A stretch of 64,000 nt of DNA from Halorubrum salinum (GTDB taxonomy: Archaea > Halobacteriota > Halobacteria > Halobacteriales > Haloferacaceae). Shown piece by piece: positions 1 through 7,418 of this stretch. The notes under the pieces are model-generated. The model did not search any database, was not told the DNA's origin, and saw nothing but the letters and a program-made list of their open reading frames with translations. How positions within the stretch are numbered: position 1 is the first letter of the stretch; every line of letters starts with the position of its first letter. Location of the stretch: contig NZ_JANHDO010000001.1 of the NCBI RefSeq assembly GCF_024494575.1, forward strand, positions 558,001 to 622,000. Direction: 5' to 3'. The position numbers and the translations under genes were made by a program.

Positions 1-841
1 CGCTCTGCGTGAACTCGCAGGTGTCCGGGTCCTCGTCGTGGGGACACTCCTCTCCGCGCCAGCAGGGCCGCGTGATGCGATAGAGGTTGTCCCTGATCGA
101 CGAGGTGCTCATCCGTCCGTATTTGGTCGACAGTAGCGGCTGTCGGCCGTGTTCGTCGGTCGCATCCTTCCGCGGGCCGTCGATGAAGTCGCGAAGGACC
201 GTCGCCACCTCCTGACTGATCGCGTTCCAGCGGGTGCCCGGTCCCTTGTTCTTGAGGGGTGTGCCGGTGTCCGGTCGGTGGACGAAGTGAACCGCCGGCC
301 CCTCGCCTCGGGCGCGGCTCCCGTCGAGGTCGAGGTCGCCGAGATCGAGCCCGCGGAGCGCGCCGGTCCGGCAGCCGGTATGCCACAGCATCAGGAGGAT
401 GACGTGGCGGCGACCGGCGTATTCGTACTTGTCGAGGAACTCCAGAATCTCGACGGCGCGCTCCGGATCGAGCGTGCTGTCGCTCACCTGTTCGTCGCGG
501 CCGGCGACCGGCAGCGGGAGCTTGTCCCAGAGTTCCGGCTCAACGGCGTCGATCGTCGCGCAGAACCGGAGGAACGCGCGGACCGTCGCGAGCGTCCCTC
601 GGAGGGTGACGGTCTCGATCTTCTGTCCGGAGTAGCCGCCGTCGCGACGCCAGACGCGGAACTCGTAGAGGTCGCGGCCGGACAGTTCGTTCATGTTGGT
701 GAGGCCCACCTCGTCGGTCCACGCGACGAAGGCGCGGAGGTCGTAGAGCTGGGACTCGCGGGTGTTCTCGCTGATGTCTTCGCGGCCTCGCAGGTACAGG
801 TCGACGGCCTTCGCCGGCTCGATCGGTTCGAGGTCCGTCAC
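1..841 (-). CDS. Tyrosine recombinase/integrase, C-terminus cut by the window edge
   Basis: About 280 residues are visible, starting at a GTG whose first bases overlap the stop of the preceding gene as GTGA. The N-terminal part (about residues 5-100) looks like a SAM-like core-binding domain (SENTRESQLYDLRAFVAW). The catalytic domain then begins with LLMLWHTGCRTGALRGLDLG, whose Arg fits the first catalytic arginine. The HxxR box and nucleophilic tyrosine would lie beyond position 1. Such enzymes insert and excise proviruses at tRNA genes. It is the last gene of a five-gene overlapping operon, so it is probably controlled with the ribbon-helix-helix gene at its head. Confidence 0.88.
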   Translation of the reverse strand, partial: MTDLEPIEPAKAVDLYLRGREDISENTRESQLYDLRAFVAWTDEVGLTNMNELSGRDLYEFRVWRRDGGYSGQKIETVTLRGTLATVRAFLRFCATIDAVEPELWDKLPLPVAGRDEQVSDSTLDPERAVEILEFLDKYEYAGRRHVILLMLWHTGCRTGALRGLDLGDLDLDGSRARGEGPAVHFVHRPDTGTPLKNKGPGTRWNAISQEVATVLRDFIDGPRKDATDEHGRQPLLSTKYGRMSTSSIRDNLYRITRPCWRGEECPHDEDPDTCEFTQS

Positions 842-975
842 TCGTCGACCACCTCGTAGTCGGTCTCGTGGCCGGTCTCGTCCTCGTGGCGGAGCGCGGC
901 GCTCGCGGCGACCGTCTTCGAAGACTTCACCTCCTCAAGCTCGCAGTCCCGGCAGACGATATGTACGCGGGTCAC
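838..975 (-). CDS. Small zinc-ribbon-like protein, 45 aa
   Basis: A 45-residue protein with a CxxC pair near the start (HIVCRDCELEE) and two histidines (RHEDETGHETDY) that could complete one zinc site. It starts at a GTG overlapping the upstream stop as GTGA and ends in a four-base overlap with the integrase start. The C-x2-C, H-x5-H pattern is shared with the 75-aa protein at 17149-17376 of the same element. Its role is unknown. The position suggests an accessory factor or regulator of the integrase operon. Confidence 0.65.
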   Translation of the reverse strand: MTRVHIVCRDCELEEVKSSKTVAASAALRHEDETGHETDYEVVDE

Positions 976-1136
976 GCCGGTAGCACCTCGCCAGTTCGAA
1001 ACTCGGTGCCCGAGATACCCGCCTGTCGGCGCGCCTTGTCGATCAGGGCCGCATCCGTCGCGAGCACGCTCGCCTCCACCTCCTCGACATTCGTCCCGCG
1101 GTTGGACCGGAGCGTGACCGTGGCAGACCGCGTCAT
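972..1136 (-). CDS. Small hypothetical protein, 54 aa
   Basis: The reading frame starts at ATG 1136, overlapping the upstream stop as ATGA, and ends overlapping the next start as GTGA. It begins MTRSATVTLRSNRG and has an Arg/Lys-rich middle (LIDKARRQAG). The beta-strand-like start followed by basic helices is reminiscent of a short DNA-binding or antitoxin protein, but no family was recognised. Support comes mainly from the perfect couplings on both sides. Confidence 0.5.
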   Translation of the reverse strand: MTRSATVTLRSNRGTNVEEVEASVLATDAALIDKARRQAGISGTEFRTGEVLPA

Positions 1137-1297
1137 CTTCTGTTCTCCACCGCTTGCTTGACGGTCCCGCCGTCGAGACGATCCGCCAGCACATCGCGAG
1201 CGTCGAAGTGTGTCCGAGATCTTCTGTTCGGAGGCTTTTCGTCACTCGCGTGCGATTCGCCAGAGGGGGCGCGTGGGGAGTCCTTAGGCAGAGTCAT
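1133..1297 (-). CDS. Small hypothetical protein, 54 aa
   Basis: ATG at 1297 overlaps the stop of the ribbon-helix-helix gene as TGATG, and its own stop overlaps the next start as ATGA. The N-terminal half is rich in Pro, Ser and charged residues and probably disordered. The C-terminal half (THFDARDVLADRLDGGTVKQ) could form a helix pair. No family was recognised. It is kept because it fills the operon exactly between two other coupled genes. Confidence 0.45.
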   Translation of the reverse strand: MTLPKDSPRAPSGESHASDEKPPNRRSRTHFDARDVLADRLDGGTVKQAVENRR

Positions 1298-1551
1298 CAC
1301 GCGGCCCCTTCATCGATTTCTAACTCGATACCGCCGAATCCACCACGCTCTCGCGGAGCGCAGCGGTTGGGATCGGTATCGAACTTCTCGACGTAGTCCT
1401 CGACCGCTTCTCGGATGATCTCCGAGACGGTGACCGTGTCGCCCGGTTCAGAGAGCTGGTACGCGATCCGGTTTAGCTCCATCTTCCGGCGATCTGTAAG
1501 CTGTACGTTCACGCGGGTTCGTGAGTTCCCGCTAGCATTTGCTTGCGCCAT
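1297..1551 (-). CDS. Ribbon-helix-helix (CopG/Arc-like) transcriptional regulator, 84 aa
   Basis: The core TRVNVQLTDRRKMELNRIAY followed by VTVSEIIREAVEDYVEKF matches the strand-helix-helix pattern of CopG/Arc-type repressors, which bind DNA as dimers through the beta ribbon. It heads the operon that ends in the integrase. It is divergent from a second ribbon-helix-helix gene at 1654. The shared 100-base spacer holds palindromes and direct repeats, so one or both proteins probably bind there and control integration. The ATG at 1551 lies just downstream of an AT-rich promoter-like stretch. Confidence 0.8.
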   Translation of the reverse strand: MAQANASGNSRTRVNVQLTDRRKMELNRIAYQLSEPGDTVTVSEIIREAVEDYVEKFDTDPNRCAPRERGGFGGIELEIDEGAA

Positions 1552-1561
1552 GCATCTACCC

Positions 1562-1648
1562 TGTAATTCTGTATTACAATAAAACTGGTGTATGGTAATT
1601 CAACAACACGCCTCCAACGCCAGTATTACGGTGTTACAGTAAGACTAG
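1562..1648. promoter_or_regulatory. Bidirectional control region with repeated operator-like sites
   Basis: TGTAATTCTGTATTACA (1562-1578) is a perfect 6-base inverted repeat around a 5-base spacer. The stretch GTATTACAATAAAACTGG at 1571-1588 recurs as GTGTTACAGTAAGACTAG at 1631-1648, with 14 of 18 bases equal. Both sites lie between two divergent ribbon-helix-helix genes. This is the layout expected for operators of one or both regulators. TATA-like AT-rich stretches are embedded in the repeats. Confidence 0.6.
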
Positions 1649-1653
1649 AACAC

Positions 1654-1908
1654 ATGGGACAGACAAGCCTCCGTTTGGACGACGAACTGGAGGAGCAGAT
1701 CGAGTCTGAGCTATCCTACGGGGATAGCAAGAGCGAATGGATTCGACATGCGATCAAGATGCGCCAGCACGTAGACCCAATTCTTGACGAGGCATACGAA
1801 TCCTACCAGCGGGAGGAACGACTCGAACTCGTTGAGGCGGCCGTGCGGAAGGAGGTCGACCGACGGAAGCGGGAAGTTGGGAACGGGAACGGAGGGGGTG
1901 GCCGGTGA
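1654..1908 (+). CDS. Ribbon-helix-helix regulator, 84 aa
   Basis: Starts at ATG 1654 with MGQTSLRLDDELEEQIESEL, the typical strand plus first helix of CopG/ParD-type proteins, and continues with GDSKSEWIRHAIKMRQ as second helix. The C-terminal half is a long charged helix ending in a Gly-rich tail. An in-frame ATG at 1588 is rejected because it would read through the operator repeats. It is the first gene of a two-gene unit with 1905-2141 and diverges from the integrase operon. It is a probable repressor or antitoxin-like protein. Confidence 0.75.
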   Translation: MGQTSLRLDDELEEQIESELSYGDSKSEWIRHAIKMRQHVDPILDEAYESYQREERLELVEAAVRKEVDRRKREVGNGNGGGGR

Positions 1909-2141
1909 CGCTGATCGAAGCCTATCGCGAGGATCTCCGCGAGCTTGTTGCTCGGCTCGACGAGAACGGAGTGTTCGCTCCCGGCGAGCGCGAGGCGTGG
2001 GACGAGGGAATCGACGAGGCCGACGAGATGAACGAGCTGATGATGACGGGCGAGTCGCTCCACGAGGCGATGGCAGACCGCGAGGGCGTCGACGAAGTCG
2101 TTGGCGAGCATGCGGAGAATCAGACGCAGGCGTTTGTGTAG
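1905..2141 (+). CDS. Small acidic hypothetical protein, 78 aa
   Basis: Begins at a GTG overlapping the stop of the ribbon-helix-helix gene as GTGA. The protein is strongly acidic and almost entirely helical in character (LIEAYREDLRELVARLDENG), with a Met/Glu-rich middle. The pairing with a ribbon-helix-helix protein recalls toxin-antitoxin pairs, but the sequence shows no known toxin motif. Coupled partner of unknown function. Confidence 0.6.
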   Translation: MTLIEAYREDLRELVARLDENGVFAPGEREAWDEGIDEADEMNELMMTGESLHEAMADREGVDEVVGEHAENQTQAFV

Positions 2142-2211
2142 TATAAAAGCTAAAACATACCTGATATTTTATGATAACTAATATAACCCTCTCCCGAATT
2201 CTGTCAATATA

Positions 2212-3219
2212 ATGCCTCCTCGCAATGAAGAAGTGCGAACAGCACTTGAGATGGTCCCGATCAATATTATAAGAAACATCATCGATGAACGCGATATAAG
2301 TTTTACAAGTCGAAAATCAAGTGAGCTAATTGAACGGCTACTACAAGACGGCTGGACTGACGAACAATTTGAGGAGTTGAAACACAGACTCGCTAAAATC
2401 GAACTTGAAAGGCAGCCATACAGTAGATATGTATCTGAGTTGAATCATATCAGCTCAGGACTAGACGATATACCGGAACACGAACGGGTCGAACAAGTTC
2501 TTCTAAACGAAGAATCTGATTTTGATGATGATAATAAACTGGTTGAGCCGGGATTCGAGATCTCGGAGGCAAACGGAGATGTGGTAAAGGGAATTCATTG
2601 GACAGAGTCTATCAACTATTCTTTGACTCCAAGAAACGAGATTAAAAAACAGCAGACGCTTTACGAAACTGGTTTTGAAATTAATTTTGAAAATGACGCT
2701 GTTTTTGTTGACTGTACAAGAACAGCCAAAGCTTCGGGATTACTTAGCAAATTTGATTCATTAGGTATAGAGACAACTTCTGTTGGACATAGTGAATTTA
2801 GTAATCTCCGGGCGAATGACCTTGTTCAGGAGTTTGTAGACGACCTCAATGAGAGACTGGTTGAAAAACATAGTCAACGGACCGTTGGGGTCGATGATCC
2901 TCTCGTGTTAGAAATAGATCTGGTGAATCTCCTACTCGACGAAGCTAATCTGAAGGATGTGAAAATTGGAGGCAGAACGGACATAATGGAAAACGACGAA
3001 GTGCGTCGATTTAGGGATGAACACGATTCCAGAATTGTCCGGTTGGAAGGTGAGTTCCTCCTAGATGGAAAATGGTACTCGTTCAAAAGCGGATACACCG
3101 ATAGCATGGGGCAGGTTAGTGTTGAAAAGAAAGGAAAAGTCGAGGAGAGACCTGATTTGGTCCAGGAAGCTTTTGATTTCTTATTTGAATCCTACGAGGA
3201 TTATTTCGTAGACATCTAG
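2212..3219 (+). CDS. Unknown AT-rich cargo protein with SAP-like N-terminus, 335 aa
   Basis: The gene is clearly more AT-rich than its neighbours and uses AGA/ATA/TTA codons rare in this genome. Residues about 12-60 (INIIRNIIDERDISF, then RKSSELIERLLQDGW) resemble a SAP-like helix-turn-helix hairpin found in nucleic-acid-binding proteins. The rest is a soluble alpha/beta sequence without recognised motifs. A membrane-protein gene starts one base after its stop, so the two are probably one transcript. It lies antiparallel to the late genes of the provirus. This suggests transferred cargo, possibly a two-component defence or superinfection-exclusion pair; that function is inference only. Confidence 0.75.
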   Translation: MPPRNEEVRTALEMVPINIIRNIIDERDISFTSRKSSELIERLLQDGWTDEQFEELKHRLAKIELERQPYSRYVSELNHISSGLDDIPEHERVEQVLLNEESDFDDDNKLVEPGFEISEANGDVVKGIHWTESINYSLTPRNEIKKQQTLYETGFEINFENDAVFVDCTRTAKASGLLSKFDSLGIETTSVGHSEFSNLRANDLVQEFVDDLNERLVEKHSQRTVGVDDPLVLEIDLVNLLLDEANLKDVKIGGRTDIMENDEVRRFRDEHDSRIVRLEGEFLLDGKWYSFKSGYTDSMGQVSVEKKGKVEERPDLVQEAFDFLFESYEDYFVDI

Positions 3220-3220
3220 A

Positions 3221-3970
3221 ATGGCGAGAGATCTTCAATTTGAGGTACAGTATCTACTCTCGTTAACATTGGTTGTATTTGGACTGTTGTCTGCCGACGC
3301 AATCAGCCGTTCTATAAATAACTGGATAGGTTTGAGCGTTGTTTTGCTCCTTGCAGTTTATTTCTCTTTGTTTAACATACTCTATTCGTTTGAGCAATCG
3401 ACATCCATAGAGATCGATTTTATCAGGAAGATGAATCAGTATGCAAGACCGGTGTTACTAGTATTATCTGCCATTTTTGCGTATTTTGTCGCTCACACCA
3501 TTGCAGCGGTCGTATTAGACATCCATTTGATAGCTGGCATTTTCACATCCAGTAAGCAGCAAATCATTATTAAGTACGTCGTGCCATTTGCTCCTATAGG
3601 GGTGATAACCATGGTAATTAATCTGTTCCTCGTTGGGCCAATAAAGAAATATGAGGACATCACTACCAAGGTTATCCCCAACTCGATCCGCGTCTTTCAA
3701 TCGCAATCAGGCACACAACCGCTCACAATTAAAATCGAAAATGATGGGGAAGAGACAATCCCATGGGAGCTATCAATAGAAACCCCAGAAGACGTGAGTT
3801 TGAATGCAGATGCAACGAGAGACGGGGAATTAGAACCTCACAGAGCGTTTCGAGAAACGTTCGAGTTATCGCACAGCGCAGAAACCCGACGAAGTGACGT
3901 GCTCAAGGTGAATATTGATTTTGAGGATGCCTCACGTCAAGAAGAAGTCGAACTGCGGCTAGAGTTCTGA
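3221..3970 (+). CDS. AT-rich cargo membrane protein with four predicted TM segments, 249 aa
   Basis: Hydrophobic segments lie at about residues 10-28, 34-52, 72-98 and 118-138. A soluble C-terminal domain (about 150-249) follows, with a beta-sandwich look (LTIKIENDGEETIPWELSIE), similar to CARDB/NEW-type extracellular domains. The gene starts at ATG one base after the preceding stop and shares its AT-rich codon use. Membrane effector partnered with a soluble sensor is a common layout in archaeal and phage defence pairs, but no known family was recognised. Confidence 0.72.
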   Translation: MARDLQFEVQYLLSLTLVVFGLLSADAISRSINNWIGLSVVLLLAVYFSLFNILYSFEQSTSIEIDFIRKMNQYARPVLLVLSAIFAYFVAHTIAAVVLDIHLIAGIFTSSKQQIIIKYVVPFAPIGVITMVINLFLVGPIKKYEDITTKVIPNSIRVFQSQSGTQPLTIKIENDGEETIPWELSIETPEDVSLNADATRDGELEPHRAFRETFELSHSAETRRSDVLKVNIDFEDASRQEEVELRLEF

Positions 3971-3980
3971 TCCTAAGCCA

Positions 3981-4256
3981 CTATCGGGAATCACTGTCTC
4001 CTTCAATTTGCCGTACTACTGGATAGACTACCAGCTTCCACACCTGATCGAGTGGCGTCGGGAAGCCGGTCATGTGCTCGACCACGTCGTCGAGAGCGAC
4101 GAGCAGACCGATGAACGCGAAGCCAGCACCCGTCGCCGGGTAGTAGGGCCAGATCGACGCGAAACCGAACAGCGCCAGCGCTACGCCAACGTAGAAGTGA
4201 TGCGGCGCGAGGGCGTCCCCGTCCGGTTCCTCCTCCGGGTCGAACAGCTCACTCAT
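3981..4256 (-). CDS. Small membrane protein, last gene of the provirus late operon, 91 aa
   Basis: Two hydrophobic segments (FYVGVALALFGFASIWPYYP and the following AGFAFIGLLVALDD) are flanked by an acidic N-terminus and a basic C-terminal region. ATG 4256 is preferred to an upstream in-frame GTG at 4265; either start overlaps the preceding gene. In SH1-like viruses several virion membrane proteins of about this size lie downstream of the capsid genes, and this gene is in an equivalent place. Membrane-associated virion component is the likely role. Confidence 0.65.
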   Translation of the reverse strand: MSELFDPEEEPDGDALAPHHFYVGVALALFGFASIWPYYPATGAGFAFIGLLVALDDVVEHMTGFPTPLDQVWKLVVYPVVRQIEGDSDSR

Positions 4257-4482
4257 CGGTCGCACCTCCGTCGACGCCCTCGCTCGCTGCTTCGAGTGCT
4301 TCCGTCTCCTCCATGCCCGGCGGCGGCTGGTACGGCAGTTTCGAGGCGACCACGCGGCCGAATCCGTTGATCCGCTCCATCGCGTATCCGCCCGGCGTCG
4401 CAGCGCCGGCCATGTAGGCGATCAGGACCGCCGCGGCCACCGGGAGGTTCCCGCCGACTGCTCCCGCGATCGCGTCGATCAC
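4249..4482 (-). CDS. Small membrane protein, 77 aa
   Basis: Starts at a GTG overlapping the preceding stop as GTGA. One hydrophobic stretch (NLPVAAAVLIAYMAGAATPG) is followed by an acidic tail. It is one of four consecutive short membrane proteins at the end of the late operon, consistent with proteins of an internal viral membrane. No specific family was recognised. Confidence 0.62.
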   Translation of the reverse strand: MIDAIAGAVGGNLPVAAAVLIAYMAGAATPGGYAMERINGFGRVVASKLPYQPPPGMEETEALEAASEGVDGGATDE

Positions 4483-4691
4483 AGGTAGCCCTCCTCCTCA
4501 AGCACTTCGCGGTTCCGGAGTGCCATCTCCATGAGCCCGTTCCACGCCTCGTTTTGATCCGAGCCGTAGACCGTCCGCTCAAGTCGCTTGAAGCCGCGAT
4601 ATATCGCCGCTGTGAACGCGGCTGTCGCGCATGCTGCCGTCGCCGTGATCCCCGCCGCGACGGCGATCACGAACTGCACGGTCGGCGTCAT
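4479..4691 (-). CDS. Small membrane protein, 70 aa
   Basis: ATG 4691 overlaps the preceding stop as ATGA. Residues about 5-30 form one long hydrophobic helix (FVIAVAAGITATAACATAAF), followed by a charged helix ending in EEEGYL. It is probably a virion membrane protein, judged from location and topology only. Confidence 0.62.
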   Translation of the reverse strand: MTPTVQFVIAVAAGITATAACATAAFTAAIYRGFKRLERTVYGSDQNEAWNGLMEMALRNREVLEEEGYL

Positions 4692-5134
4692 CCGGGGACT
4701 ACCCCCTGCACCGCGGTGATCGCCGGTCGCAGGTAGGTGTAGGCGACCCCGGCGAGCACGACCGCGCCGAGTCCCCACGCCCACAGCGGCACGATCTCCC
4801 AGATCCGATCGAGCAGCGAGAGCCCCGCATCGGCCGCGGCGTCCGCCGCCTCCTCGCGATTGTCGGCGTGCCACTCAGTGAACGTGAGGCCGCCCAGATC
4901 TGGCGTCTCTGTCGGGTCGGCGTCCACCCCCGCGCCGGTCGCGTCGAAGAGCGGCACCACCCCCAAGACGTTGCCCGTGTCCACGTCGATCGTGGAGCCC
5001 TCTCCGGCGTCCGTGAGTTCGTCGCCGTCGAGCCGGCCGCTACGGCGCTCAAACTCTTGCGGGAGTCGGGTGAGCCGCTCCCACGCCGACATCTCCTCCC
5101 ACTCCTGATCGGTCCAGGGCTCGCTCTCGCTCAT
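4688..5134 (-). CDS. Provirus protein with C-terminal membrane anchor, 148 aa
   Basis: The N-terminal 100 residues are acidic and polar (MSESEPWTDQEWEEMSAWER), then one strong TM segment follows near residues 115-137 (WAWGLGAVVLAGVAYTYLRP). The start overlaps the stop of the preceding repeat protein as ATGA. The layout suits a protein anchored in the viral membrane with its acidic part towards capsid or DNA. No homologous family was recognised with certainty. Confidence 0.65.
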   Translation of the reverse strand: MSESEPWTDQEWEEMSAWERLTRLPQEFERRSGRLDGDELTDAGEGSTIDVDTGNVLGVVPLFDATGAGVDADPTETPDLGGLTFTEWHADNREEAADAAADAGLSLLDRIWEIVPLWAWGLGAVVLAGVAYTYLRPAITAVQGVVPG

Positions 5135-6213
5135 CCGTTCGACTCCACGTAGTAGACCGCCCCACCTCCCACTGCTAGGAGCGCCACGAGGCCGAGCACG
5201 GGCGAGAGGCCGCCGCCTCCGGACGAGCCACCAGCTTGGTCCGGAACCGGCAGCGACGCCATCAGCGCCGCGATACGCTCCTCGAAGTTCGCCGGTAGCT
5301 GCTGCTGTGGCTGGGGCTGCTGTTGCTCCTGTGCGCCGGCCATCGCCTCCAGCCGGCTCGTGAGGGCGTCCTGTTCCTCGCTGTCCAGTTCAAAGCCCTC
5401 CGGGGCCATGAGGGTCTGTTCGCCCTCCTCGTTCTCGCCGAAGAACACTTCGCCGTACTGGTCGTTCGTGAGCGTTACCGTGTCCTCGGAGTCGACGCCG
5501 GCCATCCCGCCGCGGTCGAAGTCACCGTAACTGTCGGCGGTGATCTCCACGTCTTGCAGCCGCTCGGGGAGCGTCCACTCTTCGGCCTCCGAATCCGTCG
5601 CGGTGCCGTCTTCATCGGCGGCCGCGGCATCGCCGAAGAACCCGGACAGATCATCCGTGTCGTAGTCGTTTGTCATGTCGTTGGTTGTGTTGTTGCTGGT
5701 TGCCTCGCTCTCCGTCTCATCGCTCGCGCCGGTGTCGATCGGCGTGCCGGCGCTGGCGTCCGAGTAGAACCCTGCTGGCCCCTCTGATGTGTCCGACGGG
5801 TCGCCGTCCGAGCCGCTGCCCGTCGAGTTACCGGACCCACCGCCCGACAGGTTGCCGAAGTCCTCTTCAAGCCAGTCGGACGGGCTCTTGTCCTCGAACG
5901 TCAGATCGTAGTCCACATCTGGCGTGGGCGGAGTGGATACCCACCCGCTGCCGCCACCCGAGTCGTCCGAGCCAGAGTCTGAGCCACCGAAGCCGCTGCT
6001 CTCGTCGTTATCGGGGCTGTCCGTGGACCCACCGGACGGGTCCGCGGCGGGCGCGTCGTTGTAGAAGCCAGTCGGACCCTCGTTGTCGTCATCATCGTCT
6101 GAGCCCGGCGCTGTTCCGCCGAGTCCCCCATCGTCGTCGGGGCTGTCCGTCGACCCTCCGGACGGGTCCGCGGCGGCTGCGTCGCCGTAGAAGCCAGACG
6201 GTCCCGCGGCCAT
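5131..6213 (-). CDS. Acidic Gly/Ser/Asp-rich repeat protein with C-terminal TM, 360 aa
   Basis: The N-terminal half holds at least four diverged copies of a unit with core GFYxDAxAADPSGGSTDSPD, at about residues 6, 50, 149 and 190, separated by acidic Gly/Ser linkers. The middle part (about 210-330) is more ordered, with Gln/Pro-rich QEQQQPQPQQQLP before the end. The last 25 residues form a TM helix (LSPVLGLVALLAVGGGAVYY). ATG 6213 overlaps the preceding stop as TGATG; a GTG at 6216 is possible. In position it corresponds to the elongated repetitive virion protein of SH1-like viruses, but equivalence is inference. Repeat number may vary between relatives. Confidence 0.7.
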   Translation of the reverse strand: MAAGPSGFYGDAAAADPSGGSTDSPDDDGGLGGTAPGSDDDDDNEGPTGFYNDAPAADPSGGSTDSPDNDESSGFGGSDSGSDDSGGGSGWVSTPPTPDVDYDLTFEDKSPSDWLEEDFGNLSGGGSGNSTGSGSDGDPSDTSEGPAGFYSDASAGTPIDTGASDETESEATSNNTTNDMTNDYDTDDLSGFFGDAAAADEDGTATDSEAEEWTLPERLQDVEITADSYGDFDRGGMAGVDSEDTVTLTNDQYGEVFFGENEEGEQTLMAPEGFELDSEEQDALTSRLEAMAGAQEQQQPQPQQQLPANFEERIAALMASLPVPDQAGGSSGGGGLSPVLGLVALLAVGGGAVYYVESNG

Positions 6214-6506
6214 CACCCACCCCCGGACGGATCGCGTCCAGTCAGGACGTGCCAGATGAGATCGATCTGCGTTTGGAGATCGTCGGCTGTCCGGGCGTCC
6301 TGAAACTCTTGGTGTGTCGCCGCCGAGACCTTAGTACGGGTGACTGCGGGCGGCTTAGGCGTCGACTCGCGCACCTCAGATGCTTCCTCGAACTCTCGGG
6401 TAGCCGCGAGTTGGCCGGCCTCGTCCTCGTGGATGATCCCAGCGTTACCCAGTTCGGTGATGAGTGCGCGGACTCGTTCGTCGGTGAGTTGATCTCTTGT
6501 AGCCAT
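6213..6506 (-). CDS. Provirus hypothetical protein, 97 aa
   Basis: Soluble and charged; the start MATRDQLTDERVRALITELG looks helical and winged-helix-like, followed by a Pro-rich linker and a C-terminal helix (FQDARTADDLQTQIDLIWHV). It is coupled to the repeat protein downstream by TGATG. Role unknown; probably late expressed and structural or assembly related by context. Confidence 0.6.
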   Translation of the reverse strand: MATRDQLTDERVRALITELGNAGIIHEDEAGQLAATREFEEASEVRESTPKPPAVTRTKVSAATHQEFQDARTADDLQTQIDLIWHVLTGRDPSGGG

Positions 6507-6507
6507 T

Positions 6508-7029
6508 TTAGATCGGATGTTGGTGGTATCCCGAGGGAACTACGTGGATCTCAACTGTGACAGAGTAGTCCTGTGGAGAACTATACGGGTTATCAATCTC
6601 TAACGCGCCGCTGCTTGCCTCTACTGCTCCGAAGTTCCGTGTTCCTGATTTGCCCGATGTTCCGTATTCATTTCCGCCAGCAAATACAGCAGACGCACCG
6701 GTATCTGTCCCCTCAAATGTACCGTCCCATCTGATTGCGTCGATGATTTCGGTTGAGAAGTAGAAATTCAACTTCTCCGTGTCGTAATCGTATAGCGTTC
6801 CCGAGTCACTCAATTGCTGAATGAACCCGCCAGAAACCCCACCGTTTTGCGTGGCGTTTGGTGTCTCGAAGTGACTCGGTGACTGTCCGCCGAGCTGATC
6901 GGCGTTGTCTGCGTTGCTCGCCACGTCGGCGACATTAGCCTGATTCGCCTCCTCAACGGCCACGTTGCTCCCGTCGACGGCGGTGCGGGCGTCCTCATCC
7001 GTGTAGGGCGGAGAGGTCAGCCCCGTCAT
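6508..7029 (-). CDS. Possible receptor-binding or spike protein, 173 aa
   Basis: The N-terminal third has Ala/Asn-rich heptad-like repeats (VADVASNADNADQLGGQSPS), resembling the N(A)DxLGG linkers of phage tail-fibre and spike proteins. The C-terminal part is beta-rich. The second half of the gene is less GC-rich and has different codon use from the flanking late genes, as often seen in fast-evolving adhesion genes. SH1-like virions carry spikes made by two small proteins, so this gene and 7026-7418 are candidates. The assignment is tentative. Confidence 0.55.
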   Translation of the reverse strand: MTGLTSPPYTDEDARTAVDGSNVAVEEANQANVADVASNADNADQLGGQSPSHFETPNATQNGGVSGGFIQQLSDSGTLYDYDTEKLNFYFSTEIIDAIRWDGTFEGTDTGASAVFAGGNEYGTSGKSGTRNFGAVEASSGALEIDNPYSSPQDYSVTVEIHVVPSGYHQHPI

Positions 7030-7418
7030 GCGTCACCTCCGGCGAGTATGAACGCCGCCTTATCGTCCGTGGTCGGGCACCGGATCGCGATCTGGTCGGT
7101 GTTCGTGACCGGGATGCGGAGGCCCTGCGCCGCCCGGAGCGCGACATGCTGGCCGTCGGCGTCGCCGACGAACACGAGGCCGTCGTTCGTCGCTGCCCCC
7201 TGCACGAGCACGTCCTGCCCGTCAGGCACCGAGTACGCCGGGAGAGTGACCGCGGTGTCGTCGTTCGGCTGTACCAGTCCGGTCGTGAGTCCGTCTCGGT
7301 TGCCGAGCGTCGCCGCCATCCGCTGCTGCTCGGTCGCGTTGGCCGGGGGCTGCAACTCTCCTTCCCCATCGTCGACGCGGGTCAGTTGCTCCACGTCGGC
7401 CGTGGTTTCGAGCACCAT
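7026..7418 (-). CDS. Provirus structural-candidate protein, 130 aa
   Basis: A soluble, Gly/Asp-rich sequence whose C-terminal half reads as alternating beta strands (QDVLVQGAATNDGLVFVGDA), typical of a small beta-sandwich. Stop and start overlap both neighbours by one to four bases. Candidate minor capsid or spike component by context; no family was recognised. Confidence 0.58.
   Translation of the reverse strand: MVLETTADVEQLTRVDDGEGELQPPANATEQQRMAATLGNRDGLTTGLVQPNDDTAVTLPAYSVPDGQDVLVQGAATNDGLVFVGDADGQHVALRAAQGLRIPVTNTDQIAIRCPTTDDKAAFILAGGDA

Noticed and set aside
149-859. Plus-strand frame of 236 codons at the left edge
   Set aside because: It is the antisense shadow of the integrase gene, which shows clear recombinase motifs on the minus strand.
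1588-1653. In-frame upstream start for the RHH gene at 1654
   Set aside because: It would translate the operator repeats and gives a sequence unlike the start of ribbon-helix-helix proteins.
5131-6213. Repeats considered as a CRISPR array
   Set aside because: The repeats are in frame, encode a protein unit and lack unique regular spacers. No Cas genes are nearby.
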